Assembly: GCF_014200435.1 (NCBI RefSeq)
Contig: NZ_JACHBR010000001.1
Location: 930,001-994,000 of the forward strand
Origin: Sphaerisporangium krabiense
GTDB lineage: Bacteria; Actinomycetota; Actinomycetes; Streptosporangiales; Streptosporangiaceae
Direction: 5' to 3'
Length of the DNA: 64,000 nucleotides
Positions 51,586 through 58,843 of the stretch are shown here, piece by piece (the stretch's first letter is position 1; each line of letters starts with the position of its first letter). Under the pieces are notes generated by a model that was not told where the DNA came from, did not search any database, and worked only from the letters and a program-made list of their open reading frames with translations. Made by a program: the position numbers and the translations under genes.

Positions 51586-52563
51586 ATGGGCGCGAGCAAC
51601 GGCATGCCCCATCGAGCGGATGACACGCGCGGAACCCGTCCGCGCTCGCTCTCCGACATCCGGGTCGGCTGGATCGGACTCGGACGAATGGGCGCACCGA
51701 TGGCTGCACGCCTGCTGGACAGCGGCGTTGATCTGGCTGTTTACAACCGCACCACGGCCAAAGCCGACCCCCTCGTCGAGCGTGGAGCGACGCGTCTCGG
51801 TTCGGTGGCCGAGGCCGGGGAGTGCGAGGTGGTGTTCTCCATGGTGCTCGACGACGCCGTACTCGGGGAGCTGCACGACCCTCGCACCGGCCTCTTCTCG
51901 CGAAGCGACGGTCGTCGCATCGCCGTCTGGATCGACGGTTCGACCGTCTCCGCGCAGGCGGCGGAGCGCGCCGCGGACGCCGCCCGCGCCGCCGGCGTGG
52001 CTTACGTGTCAGCCCCGGTCAGCGGCAACCCCGCGGTCGTCGAGGCCGGCAACGCGGTCTTCGTGCTATCCGGGGACGAGGCGGGCCTGGATCTCGCCGA
52101 GGACCTGACCCGCCGCATCGGCCGCCAGGTATTTCGCGCGGGCGCCGGCGCCGAGGCGAACGTCATCAAGCTCTGCGTCAATGCCGTACTGGCGGTGACC
52201 ATGCAGGCGCTGGCCGAGGTCGCCGTTCTGGCGGACAAGGCAGGTGTTTCGCGCGCCGCGTTGATGACCTTCCTGAACGAGAGCGCGATCGGCTCGCCGT
52301 TCACCCGCTACAAGACGGACAACTTGGTCGCGCTGCGGTTCCCGCCCACCTTCACGCCAGAGGGCCAGCGCAAGGACATCCGTCTCGCACTGGACCTCGC
52401 CCGGCGGACGGAGACACCGATGCCGGTGTTGAACACGACCGAGACCGCCTATTCACGGCTGATCTCCGGCGGACTCGGTGAGGGGCGTGACTTCGCCGCG
52501 CTCGTGCTGGCGGTCGCCCGTGATGCCGGCCATGCACTCGAGCCGGAAGAGGATCGGGAATGA
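51586..52563 (+). CDS. NAD(P)-dependent beta-hydroxyacid dehydrogenase (3-hydroxyisobutyrate dehydrogenase-like)
   Basis: A 325-residue protein. The Rossmann motif VGWIGLGRMGAPMAARLL begins near residue 27 after an unusual N-terminal extension. The substrate-binding SAPVSGNPAVVEAGNAVFVL and the catalytic-Lys region EANVIKLCVNAVLAVTMQAL are family signatures. Members oxidise 3-hydroxyisobutyrate, tartronate semialdehyde or similar acids. AGAAGGAG precedes the ATG. The last 115 bp overlap the end of the convergent LysR gene. Confidence 0.9.
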   Translation: MGASNGMPHRADDTRGTRPRSLSDIRVGWIGLGRMGAPMAARLLDSGVDLAVYNRTTAKADPLVERGATRLGSVAEAGECEVVFSMVLDDAVLGELHDPRTGLFSRSDGRRIAVWIDGSTVSAQAAERAADAARAAGVAYVSAPVSGNPAVVEAGNAVFVLSGDEAGLDLAEDLTRRIGRQVFRAGAGAEANVIKLCVNAVLAVTMQALAEVAVLADKAGVSRAALMTFLNESAIGSPFTRYKTDNLVALRFPPTFTPEGQRKDIRLALDLARRTETPMPVLNTTETAYSRLISGGLGEGRDFAALVLAVARDAGHALEPEEDRE

Positions 52564-53471
52564 AGATCCACGGACGGCGGTTCGGCTCCTTCGAACATCA
52601 GCAGCTCGTCCAGCACCGCCCGTAACGCGGGGCTGCGATCGTCACGGCGCCATGCCGCTCGCAGGTCGACGTCCTGCGGTGGGGCGTCCAGAGGCACGAA
52701 CACGACATGTGGGTCGGTGACGTTCCGCGCCACCGACGAGAGCGTCAGATGGCATCCGACCTGCGCGCTCACGAGTGCGAGCGCTGTCTGCGTGTCGGGC
52801 GCGATCTGGACGACGTTCGCGACGAATCCCGCGGCGTGGGCCAGGCGCCGCAACCGGTCCGGCAGCACCGCGCCCTCGTACGGCGGCAAGGACACGAAGC
52901 CGTCGTCGGCCAGCTGCCCGATCTCCAGCCGGGGGGCGCCGGCCAGGGGGTGGGTGTCCGGGACCGCGACCGAGAGCGCGTCGGGCACGACGACCCGAGC
53001 GACCACCTCGGCGGGAATGACGTCCCAGCGGCCGAGGGCGATGTCGGTGTCTCCCTGCACGAGCTTCTTCATCGCCGGCTGCGCGAAGTTCTGGCTCGAC
53101 AACTCCAGCTGGATCCCTGGGCGCCGCGATCGCACCACGCGGGCGAGCCTCGCGACCAGAGAGTGGGTCGACGCCCCGGCGAACGCGATCCGGACCCGCC
53201 CGACCTGACCGTCCCCGGCCGCCCGTACCGCTGCCTCCGCCCGGTATAGGGCGTCCAGGACGTCCTTCGCCGGGCCGATGAGCACCTGCCCGGCGGCGGT
53301 CAGGCGGACCGACCGGGTGTTGCGCTCGAACAGCTGGGTCCCGAGTTCGCGCTCCAGTTGCTTGATGGTGCGGCTCAGCGGAGGTTGGGCCATGTGCAGC
53401 CGCTCGGCGGCCCGGCCGAAGTGCAGTTCTTCGGCCACCGCGAGGAAGGAGCGGAGCTGCTGTACGTCCAT
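52449..53471 (-). CDS. LysR family transcriptional regulator
   Basis: A 340-residue regulator. The N-terminal HTH is DVQQLRSFLAVAEELHFGRA through AQPPLSRTIKQLERELGTQL. The effector domain follows (VGRVRIAFAGASTHSLVARL), with LysR/BenM-like blocks to about residue 303. The final 36 residues are Ser/Ala/Pro-rich and antisense to the dehydrogenase gene, so the protein is longer than the roughly 300-residue norm. It is divergent from the acyl-CoA dehydrogenase gene over a 75-bp gap with a dyad, the classic LysR arrangement. It probably activates the CoA-pathway operon. Confidence 0.92.
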   Translation of the reverse strand: MDVQQLRSFLAVAEELHFGRAAERLHMAQPPLSRTIKQLERELGTQLFERNTRSVRLTAAGQVLIGPAKDVLDALYRAEAAVRAAGDGQVGRVRIAFAGASTHSLVARLARVVRSRRPGIQLELSSQNFAQPAMKKLVQGDTDIALGRWDVIPAEVVARVVVPDALSVAVPDTHPLAGAPRLEIGQLADDGFVSLPPYEGAVLPDRLRRLAHAAGFVANVVQIAPDTQTALALVSAQVGCHLTLSSVARNVTDPHVVFVPLDAPPQDVDLRAAWRRDDRSPALRAVLDELLMFEGAEPPSVDLHSRSSSGSSAWPASRATASTSAAKSRPSPSPPEISRE

Positions 53472-53492
53472 ATTTATCGGAAGAGTATCACA

Positions 53493-53533
53493 GAGCGCTT
53501 GATTAGGTATTGGACTGGTCTTAATCGGCGCTC
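53493..53533. promoter_or_regulatory. Large imperfect dyad in the LysR / acyl-CoA dehydrogenase intergenic region
   Basis: The left arm GAGCGC-TT-GATTA and the right arm TAATC-G-GCGCTC are nearly symmetric around 53513. It occupies most of the 75-bp divergent promoter, and ATT-N11-type spacing inside fits a LysR site. The centre is at about -34 relative to the acyl-CoA dehydrogenase start. Confidence 0.5.
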
Positions 53534-53546
53534 GATAGTGAGAGCT

Positions 53547-54725
53547 ATGTACACCGGCAACCCCGACGTCCCCGATGACGTTTTCACGGACGTCCTCAGC
53601 CAGATCAATGACTTCGTGCGCACTCGCGTCATGCCCCGCGAACTGGAGATCATGACGACGGACGCCATCCCCGCCGACCTGCGCGAGCAGGCCGCCGGCA
53701 TGGGGTTGTTCGGGTACGCGATCCCCCAGGCCTGGGGTGGGCTCGGCCTCGACCTCGTCCAGGACGTGGAAGTCGCCATGGCACTGGGCTACACGTCACT
53801 GTCGCTGCGGTCGATGTTCGGCACGAACAACGGCATCGCCGGACAGGTGCTGGTCGGGTTCGGCACCGTGGAGCAGCAGGCGCGGTGGCTGCCCGCCCTC
53901 GCGTCCGGTGCGGTGGTCGCGTCCTTCGCGCTCACCGAGCCCGGCGCCGGGTCCAACCCGACCGGCCTCCGGACCAGCGCGAGACCGGACGGCGAAGGCT
54001 GGATCATCGACGGCGGCAAGCAGTTCGTCACCAACGCCACCGAGGCCGGTCTGTTCGTGGTGTTCGCCCGCGTCCGGCCCCCGTCGGAATCCGGCACGGG
54101 TATCGCGGTGTTCCTGGTGCCCTCGAACACGCCGGGCGTCGAGGTCGGCGCGAAGGACGCCAAGATGGGACAGGAGGGCTCGCGCACGGCGAACGTGACC
54201 TTCACACAGGTCCGCGTGGGACCGGAGGCTCTGGTGGGCGGCGACGGAGAGGTCGGGTACAAGGCCGCGATGACGTCGCTGGCCCGCGGCAGGATCCACA
54301 TCGCCGGCGTCGCCGTCGGCGCCGCGCAGCGCGCGCTGGACGAGTCGGTCGCCTATGCCGCCACCGCCACCCAAGGCGGCACCCCGATCGGAGACTTCCA
54401 GCTCGTGCAGGCGATGATCGCCGACCAGCAGACCGGCGTGCTCGCAGGCCGGGCACTGGCACGAGAGGCCGCGCGGTTGTACGTGACCGGCGAGGACCGC
54501 CGGATCGCGCCGTCGGCGGCGAAGTTGTTCTGCACTGAGATGGCGGGCCAGGCCGCCGATCTGGCGGTACAGGTCCACGGTGGCAGCGGCTACATCCGTG
54601 AGGTCCCGGTCGAGCGCATCTACCGCGATGTCCGGCTCTTGCGGTTGTACGAGGGCACCAGCGAGATCCAGCGTCTGATCGTCGGCGGAAATCTGGTCCG
54701 GGCCGAGAAGAGGAGACGGTCATGA
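53547..54725 (+). CDS. Acyl-CoA dehydrogenase
   Basis: A 392-residue flavoenzyme. FAD and substrate motifs are ASFALTEPGAGSNPTGLRTS and WIIDGGKQFVTNA, then VQVHGGSGYIREVPVERIYR. The catalytic Glu is in LYEGTSEIQRLIVGG near the C-terminus. It introduces the 2,3 double bond into an acyl-CoA and passes electrons to ETF. I start at the ATG at 53547 (MYTGNPDVP); upstream in-frame sequence is antisense to LysR and not coding. It overlaps the CoA transferase gene by 4 bp and begins a four-gene operon. Confidence 0.93.
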   Translation: MYTGNPDVPDDVFTDVLSQINDFVRTRVMPRELEIMTTDAIPADLREQAAGMGLFGYAIPQAWGGLGLDLVQDVEVAMALGYTSLSLRSMFGTNNGIAGQVLVGFGTVEQQARWLPALASGAVVASFALTEPGAGSNPTGLRTSARPDGEGWIIDGGKQFVTNATEAGLFVVFARVRPPSESGTGIAVFLVPSNTPGVEVGAKDAKMGQEGSRTANVTFTQVRVGPEALVGGDGEVGYKAAMTSLARGRIHIAGVAVGAAQRALDESVAYAATATQGGTPIGDFQLVQAMIADQQTGVLAGRALAREAARLYVTGEDRRIAPSAAKLFCTEMAGQAADLAVQVHGGSGYIREVPVERIYRDVRLLRLYEGTSEIQRLIVGGNLVRAEKRRRS

Positions 54726-55897
54726 ACCGCCCGCTCGACGGGTTCACCGTCGTCGCCGTCGAGCAGGCCGTCGCCGCTCCACTGGCCACGCGCAACCTCG
54801 CCGACCTCGGCGCGCGCGTCATCAAGGTCGAGCGTGTGGACGGCGGCGACTTCGCCCGGGCCTATGACCACACCGTGCACGGGACCGGGGCGCACTTCGT
54901 CTGGCTCAACCGTGGCAAGGAGTCGATCGCCGTCGACCTGAAGACACCCGAGGGACGCGACGTCGTCCGCCGGCTCGTCGCCAAGGCCGACGTGTTCCTG
55001 CAGAACCTCGCTCCGGGCGCCGCCGAACGTCTCGGCCTCGGAGATCTCACCGCCGAGCGGCCCGAACTCGTCGCGGTCAACCTGTCCGGATTCGGCGCGG
55101 GCGGCCCGATGGAACAGCGCAAGGCCTACGACATGTTGATCCAGGCCGAGGCCGGCGTCATCGCGATCACCGGCACCCCGGAATCGCCGGCGAAGACGGG
55201 CATCCCCACCGCCGACATCGCTGCGGGCATGTACTGTTCCCAGGCCGTGCTGGCAGCGCTGCTGCGCCGTTGCCGCACCGGTGCGGGCGCGACCATCGAG
55301 GTCTCGATGCTCGAGGCCACCGTCGAGTGGATGGGGTATGCCCTCTACACCCGGATGTACGCCGGGACGCAGCCTGCGCGGATGGGCTTGAGTCACAGTG
55401 CGATCGCCCCGTACGACGCTTTCCCGACCCGCGACGGGCAGGTGCTGATCGGAGTCCAGAACGACGCCGGGTGGCGCGCCCTCGTCACCGCCGTCCTCGA
55501 CGCCCCCGAACTCACCGAGGACCCGCGTTTCGCCACCAACGTCGCGCGGGTGCGCAATCGCGCCGAGTGCGACGCCGCGGTCGCGGCCCGCACCTCTCGC
55601 TGGTCCACCTCCGAGCTCGACGCCCGGCTGGCGGCGGCCGGCGTTCCGGCCGCCCAGCTCAAGGAGATCGACCAGGTCATCGACCACCCCCAGCTACGTG
55701 CCCGCGACCGCTGGCGGCAGGTCGGCACCGAGCACGCCCGGATCAACGCCCTTCTGCCGCCCGTGACGTTCGCCGATGTCGAGGCCCATATGGGCGACGT
55801 CCCCGCGCTCGGTCAGCACACCCGCGCTCTTCTCGACGAGGTCGGCGTCGACGCGGACGACCTGATCTCCCGCGGGATCGCGGCGCAAGCCACCTGA
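54722..55897 (+). CDS. CaiB/BaiF family (class III) CoA transferase
   Basis: A 391-residue enzyme. The N-terminal block RPLDGFTVVAVEQAVAAPLA, RGKESIAVDLKTPEGRDVVR, and AYDMLIQAEAGVIAITGTPE with the catalytic Asp (about residue 138) are diagnostic. Family III transferases move CoA between carboxylic acids through an aspartyl-CoA anhydride. Here it likely activates the pathway acid for the acyl-CoA dehydrogenase encoded just upstream. Donor and acceptor are unknown. Confidence 0.92.
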   Translation: MNRPLDGFTVVAVEQAVAAPLATRNLADLGARVIKVERVDGGDFARAYDHTVHGTGAHFVWLNRGKESIAVDLKTPEGRDVVRRLVAKADVFLQNLAPGAAERLGLGDLTAERPELVAVNLSGFGAGGPMEQRKAYDMLIQAEAGVIAITGTPESPAKTGIPTADIAAGMYCSQAVLAALLRRCRTGAGATIEVSMLEATVEWMGYALYTRMYAGTQPARMGLSHSAIAPYDAFPTRDGQVLIGVQNDAGWRALVTAVLDAPELTEDPRFATNVARVRNRAECDAAVAARTSRWSTSELDARLAAAGVPAAQLKEIDQVIDHPQLRARDRWRQVGTEHARINALLPPVTFADVEAHMGDVPALGQHTRALLDEVGVDADDLISRGIAAQAT

Positions 55898-55939
55898 ACA
55901 GACGTGCCTGACACGTTCATCCCCGCTCCTGGAGCATGT

Positions 55940-56683
55940 GTGAGAACCCTCATCCTCGACGAGCGCGACGACCGGGTCATCGTCACCCTGAACCGCCCCG
56001 CTGCTCGCAACGCGATCAACGCGGCCATGATCGATGATCTGCACGCCGTCTGCGACCTCCTGGAACGCGTCCCCCGGCCGCTGCTGCTCACCGGCGCCGG
56101 CGGGGCATTCGCCGCCGGCGCCGACATCGCCGAGCTGCGTGCCCGCGACCGTGACAAGGCCCTGCAGGGCATCAACAGCAGGCTGTTCGACCGCATCGCC
56201 CGGCTCCCGATGCCCACCGTCGCCGCGGTCGACGGCTACGCGATCGGCGGTGGCGCCGAACTGGCCTATGCCTGTGACGTCCGGCTGGCCACGCCCGCCA
56301 CCGTGTTCGGCAACCCCGAGCCGGGCCTGGGCATACTCGCCGCGGCCGGGGCCTGTTGGCGGTTGGCCGAGCTCGTCGGCAGGTCCGTGGCCAAGCAGGT
56401 GCTGCTCGCCGGCCGGCAATTGCCCGCGGAGGCGGCTCTGGCCTGCGGTCTGGTCGCCGACATCGTCGCTCCCGAGGAGCTGCTCGGCGCCGCTCATCGG
56501 CTGCTGGACCGGATGACCGCGTGGTCTCCCGCGGCGCTGCGGCTGACCAAGCTGGTCCTCGACGCCCCTGGCGTGCACCCGCTTGCCGACGACCTCGCCC
56601 AGGCCGTCCTGTTCGAGACCGAGGACAAGCACGACCGTATGACCAAGTTCCTGGAACGGAGAAGACGTGACTCAGATGCCTAA
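55940..56683 (+). CDS. Enoyl-CoA hydratase/isomerase family protein
   Basis: A 247-residue crotonase-fold enzyme. The oxyanion-hole block is LLTGAGGAFAAGADIAELRA, and the two catalytic acids are in IGGGAELAYACDVRLA and GNPEPGLGILAAAG. I start at the GTG at 55940 (RTLILDERDDRVIVTLNRP follows), which has GGAG five nt upstream; a GTG at 55904 is possible but has no such site. It hydrates the enoyl-CoA to a 3-hydroxyacyl-CoA, the step between its operon neighbours. Confidence 0.92.
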   Translation: MRTLILDERDDRVIVTLNRPAARNAINAAMIDDLHAVCDLLERVPRPLLLTGAGGAFAAGADIAELRARDRDKALQGINSRLFDRIARLPMPTVAAVDGYAIGGGAELAYACDVRLATPATVFGNPEPGLGILAAAGACWRLAELVGRSVAKQVLLAGRQLPAEAALACGLVADIVAPEELLGAAHRLLDRMTAWSPAALRLTKLVLDAPGVHPLADDLAQAVLFETEDKHDRMTKFLERRRRDSDA

Positions 56684-57515
56684 GACCGTCGGCGTGATCG
56701 GTGGTGGCCTGATGGGGGCCGGTATCGCTCAGGTATTCGTCGCGGCGGGCGCCGAGGTGTCAGTGGTCGAGACCGGCGATGCGACAGCCGCCCGTCAGCG
56801 CGTCGCCGACGGCTTGGCCAAGGCTGCTGAGCGCGGCAAGCTCGCCGACGCCCTGGATGCCGCGCTCACCCGCGTGAGCGTTGTCGACGACGTCTCGGCC
56901 TTGCCGCCCGCCGCCGAGCTGGTCGTCGAAGCCGTGCCGGAAGTGCCCGCGCTCAAGGTCGATGTGCTCACGAAAGCGGAGCAGGTCATCGGCGAACATG
57001 CCGTACTGGCCAGCAATACCAGCTCGCTGTCCATCGCCGGACTCGGCTCCGCCCTCCGCCGTCCGGATCGGTTCCTCGGGTTGCATTTCTTCAACCCGGT
57101 CCCCGCGTCCGGCCTTGTCGAGATCGTCACCGCACCCGGCACGGCAGCAGGCGTCATCGAGCAGGCCCGCGGTTGGGTTCGCGGCTTGGACAAGACGGAC
57201 GTCGTCGTGCGGGACTCACCCGGCTTCGCGACCAGTCGTCTCGGTGTCCTGCTGGGCCTGGAGGCGATCCGGATGCTCGAGGAAGGCGTGGCCGACGCCG
57301 AAGCGATCGACACCGCCATGGAACTCGGCTATCGCCATCCGATGGGACCGCTGCGCTCCACGGACCTGGTGGGCCTCGACGTCCGCCTCGCGATCGCCGA
57401 GTACCTGCATGCGACGCTGGGTGACCGGTTCGCGCCCCCGCAACTGCTGCGGGACAAGGTCGCCGACGGGCAACTGGGCCGCAAAACCGGTCAAGGCTTT
57501 CACCGCTGGGCCTGA
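56667..57515 (+). CDS. 3-hydroxyacyl-CoA dehydrogenase
   Basis: A 282-residue dehydrogenase. The NAD-binding motif TVGVIGGGLMGAGIAQVFVA is at the start and catalytic His is in GLHFFNPVPASGLVEIV. The C-terminal helical domain includes GYRHPMGPLRSTDLVGLD and GRKTGQGFHRWA, as in 3-hydroxybutyryl-CoA dehydrogenases. The GTG start overlaps the hydratase gene by 17 bp and is preceded by GGAGA. It completes the oxidation sequence; no thiolase is in the operon. The end overlaps the convergent GntR gene by 16 bp. Confidence 0.93.
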   Translation: MTQMPKTVGVIGGGLMGAGIAQVFVAAGAEVSVVETGDATAARQRVADGLAKAAERGKLADALDAALTRVSVVDDVSALPPAAELVVEAVPEVPALKVDVLTKAEQVIGEHAVLASNTSSLSIAGLGSALRRPDRFLGLHFFNPVPASGLVEIVTAPGTAAGVIEQARGWVRGLDKTDVVVRDSPGFATSRLGVLLGLEAIRMLEEGVADAEAIDTAMELGYRHPMGPLRSTDLVGLDVRLAIAEYLHATLGDRFAPPQLLRDKVADGQLGRKTGQGFHRWA

Positions 57516-58186
57516 AAGACCTCCGGGTGCCGGGCCAGTTCGATTCTGGTACGGCGGATGTGGCCGCTGAGATGGCGTTCCGCGTCCACGGCGTCCTGGC
57601 GCTGCAGGGCATCGAGGAGCAGCCGGTGCTCGGCGTTGACCACCCACTGCCGGCTCGGCCCGATGAGCATCATGAACGCCCGTCGGTAGTGCTGTGTGGA
57701 GTTCCACAGCCGGACGACCGTGGAGGAGAGCGGGTCGATCCGGCATCCACTGTAGGTCAGGAGGTGGAACTCCCGGTCCAGTCTGAGGAACTCGCCGACA
57801 TCCCGGTTCGCTTCGATCCGCTCCTGGATCTGCTCAAGCCGGCGCAGGTCATCCCCGGACAGGTTGGGGAGGCTCTGCGCCAGCGCCAACGGCTCAAGTC
57901 GTTCCCGCATCTGGTAGATGACGTCCACCTCGTGCGCGTCCAGCCGCGGGACCCTGGCGCCCTTGTTGGTCTCATGCTCGGTGAGCCCCTCGGCCTCCAG
58001 CATGCGCAGGGCCTCCCGCACGGGTAGGCGGCTGGCGCCGAACCGGGCGGCGATCTCCTCCTGGCGGATTCGCTCCCCCGGCGCGATCTCGCCGCGAAGA
58101 ATCGCCGCGCGCAAATAGTCGGCCACGCGCTGACTCGTGGCACTGGTCGTCGCGGTGTCCGAGGTTCCGGTGTCAAGGTGTCGCAC
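57500..58186 (-). CDS. GntR family regulator, FadR/FCD subfamily
   Basis: A 228-residue regulator. The winged helix (RVADYLRAAILRGEIAPGER, FGASRLPVREALRMLEAEGL) is followed by an FCD domain (DVIYQMRERLEPLALAQSL, then FHLLTYSG and EHRLLLDALQRQDA) with the Asp/His residues that usually bind a metal and a carboxylate ligand. It overlaps the upstream VOC gene by 14 bp, so both come from the divergent promoter at 58707-58843. The paired TTGGATCCA sites there are its likely operators. Confidence 0.92.
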   Translation of the reverse strand: MRHLDTGTSDTATTSATSQRVADYLRAAILRGEIAPGERIRQEEIAARFGASRLPVREALRMLEAEGLTEHETNKGARVPRLDAHEVDVIYQMRERLEPLALAQSLPNLSGDDLRRLEQIQERIEANRDVGEFLRLDREFHLLTYSGCRIDPLSSTVVRLWNSTQHYRRAFMMLIGPSRQWVVNAEHRLLLDALQRQDAVDAERHLSGHIRRTRIELARHPEVFQAQR

Positions 58187-58706
58187 GGGTGGTCCCCCTG
58201 CCGTCGGTCGTCTGCCGGTCGAAGGCTTTGCCGTCGGGGTAGGACACTAGCTCGAACTGCATCCCCCAGGGGGCAAGGAAGTAGACCCAGCGCTGCCCCT
58301 CGCTCGCTCCCCTGCTCGCCGTCGGTTCGCCCAAGACGCGCACCCCGTGACTCACGAGGTGGTCGATGGCGGCGTCCAGGTCGTCGACGTACAAGGCGAT
58401 GTGATGGCCGCCGATGTCACTGTTCCTCGGAGGCGTGGTGGCCTGCTCCGGCGCGGAGTACTCGAACACCTCGAAGATCGCTTGGCCGCCGCAGCGGAAG
58501 AAGTGCAACCGCCGCATCACCGCCCGCGGGTGGACGTTGAGGTGCTCGAGCATCCATTCTCCGTCGTCATGCCGGAACGGCCCGAGGCTGTACATGTACT
58601 CGCAGCCGAGTACCTCCACGAGGAACCGGCTCGCTTCCGACAGGTCGGCGACGGTGAAGCCGATGTGGTCCACGCGGCGCAGGCCTGGAAGTCCGTTGCT
58701 GGTCAC
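58173..58706 (-). CDS. VOC (glyoxalase/extradiol dioxygenase-like) family protein
   Basis: A 177-residue protein with the paired beta-alpha-beta-beta-beta motifs of the VOC fold: RRVDHIGFTVADLSEASRFL, FRHDDGEWMLEHLN, DIGGHHIALYVDDLDAAIDH and FLAPWGMQFELVSYPDG. The candidate metal ligands are His in VDHIG, His in GGHHIA and Glu in QFELV, as in glyoxalase-type enzymes. I use the GTG at 58706, preceded by AAGGGAG. It is co-transcribed with the GntR gene and divergent from the E1-E2 genes, so it probably acts on the same pathway. The reaction is unknown. Confidence 0.85.
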   Translation of the reverse strand: MTSNGLPGLRRVDHIGFTVADLSEASRFLVEVLGCEYMYSLGPFRHDDGEWMLEHLNVHPRAVMRRLHFFRCGGQAIFEVFEYSAPEQATTPPRNSDIGGHHIALYVDDLDAAIDHLVSHGVRVLGEPTASRGASEGQRWVYFLAPWGMQFELVSYPDGKAFDRQTTDGRGTTRATP

Positions 58707-58723
58707 GCCATCTCCCTTGAAGC

Positions 58724-58803
58724 CATATTGGATCCAGAACATGGTAACCCTGCCGGTCTTCGACCGATCAGAGCAGAGAAGCTGGATTTTTGGATCCAAT
58801 ATG
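58724..58803. promoter_or_regulatory. Paired GntR-type operators in the divergent VOC/E1 promoter
   Basis: CATATTGGATCCA (58724-58736) and TGGATCCAATATG (58791-58803) are a perfect 13-bp inverted repeat 54 bp apart. Each arm contains its own palindrome: TTGGATCCAA at 58790-58799 (perfect) and TTGGATCCAG at 58728-58737 (nine of ten). Two such sites flanking a divergent promoter fit repression by the neighbouring FCD-type GntR protein. Confidence 0.7.
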
Positions 58804-58843
58804 TGCGAAGCTCGCTCAGCGCACCGACTGCAGGGAGAGAGCC

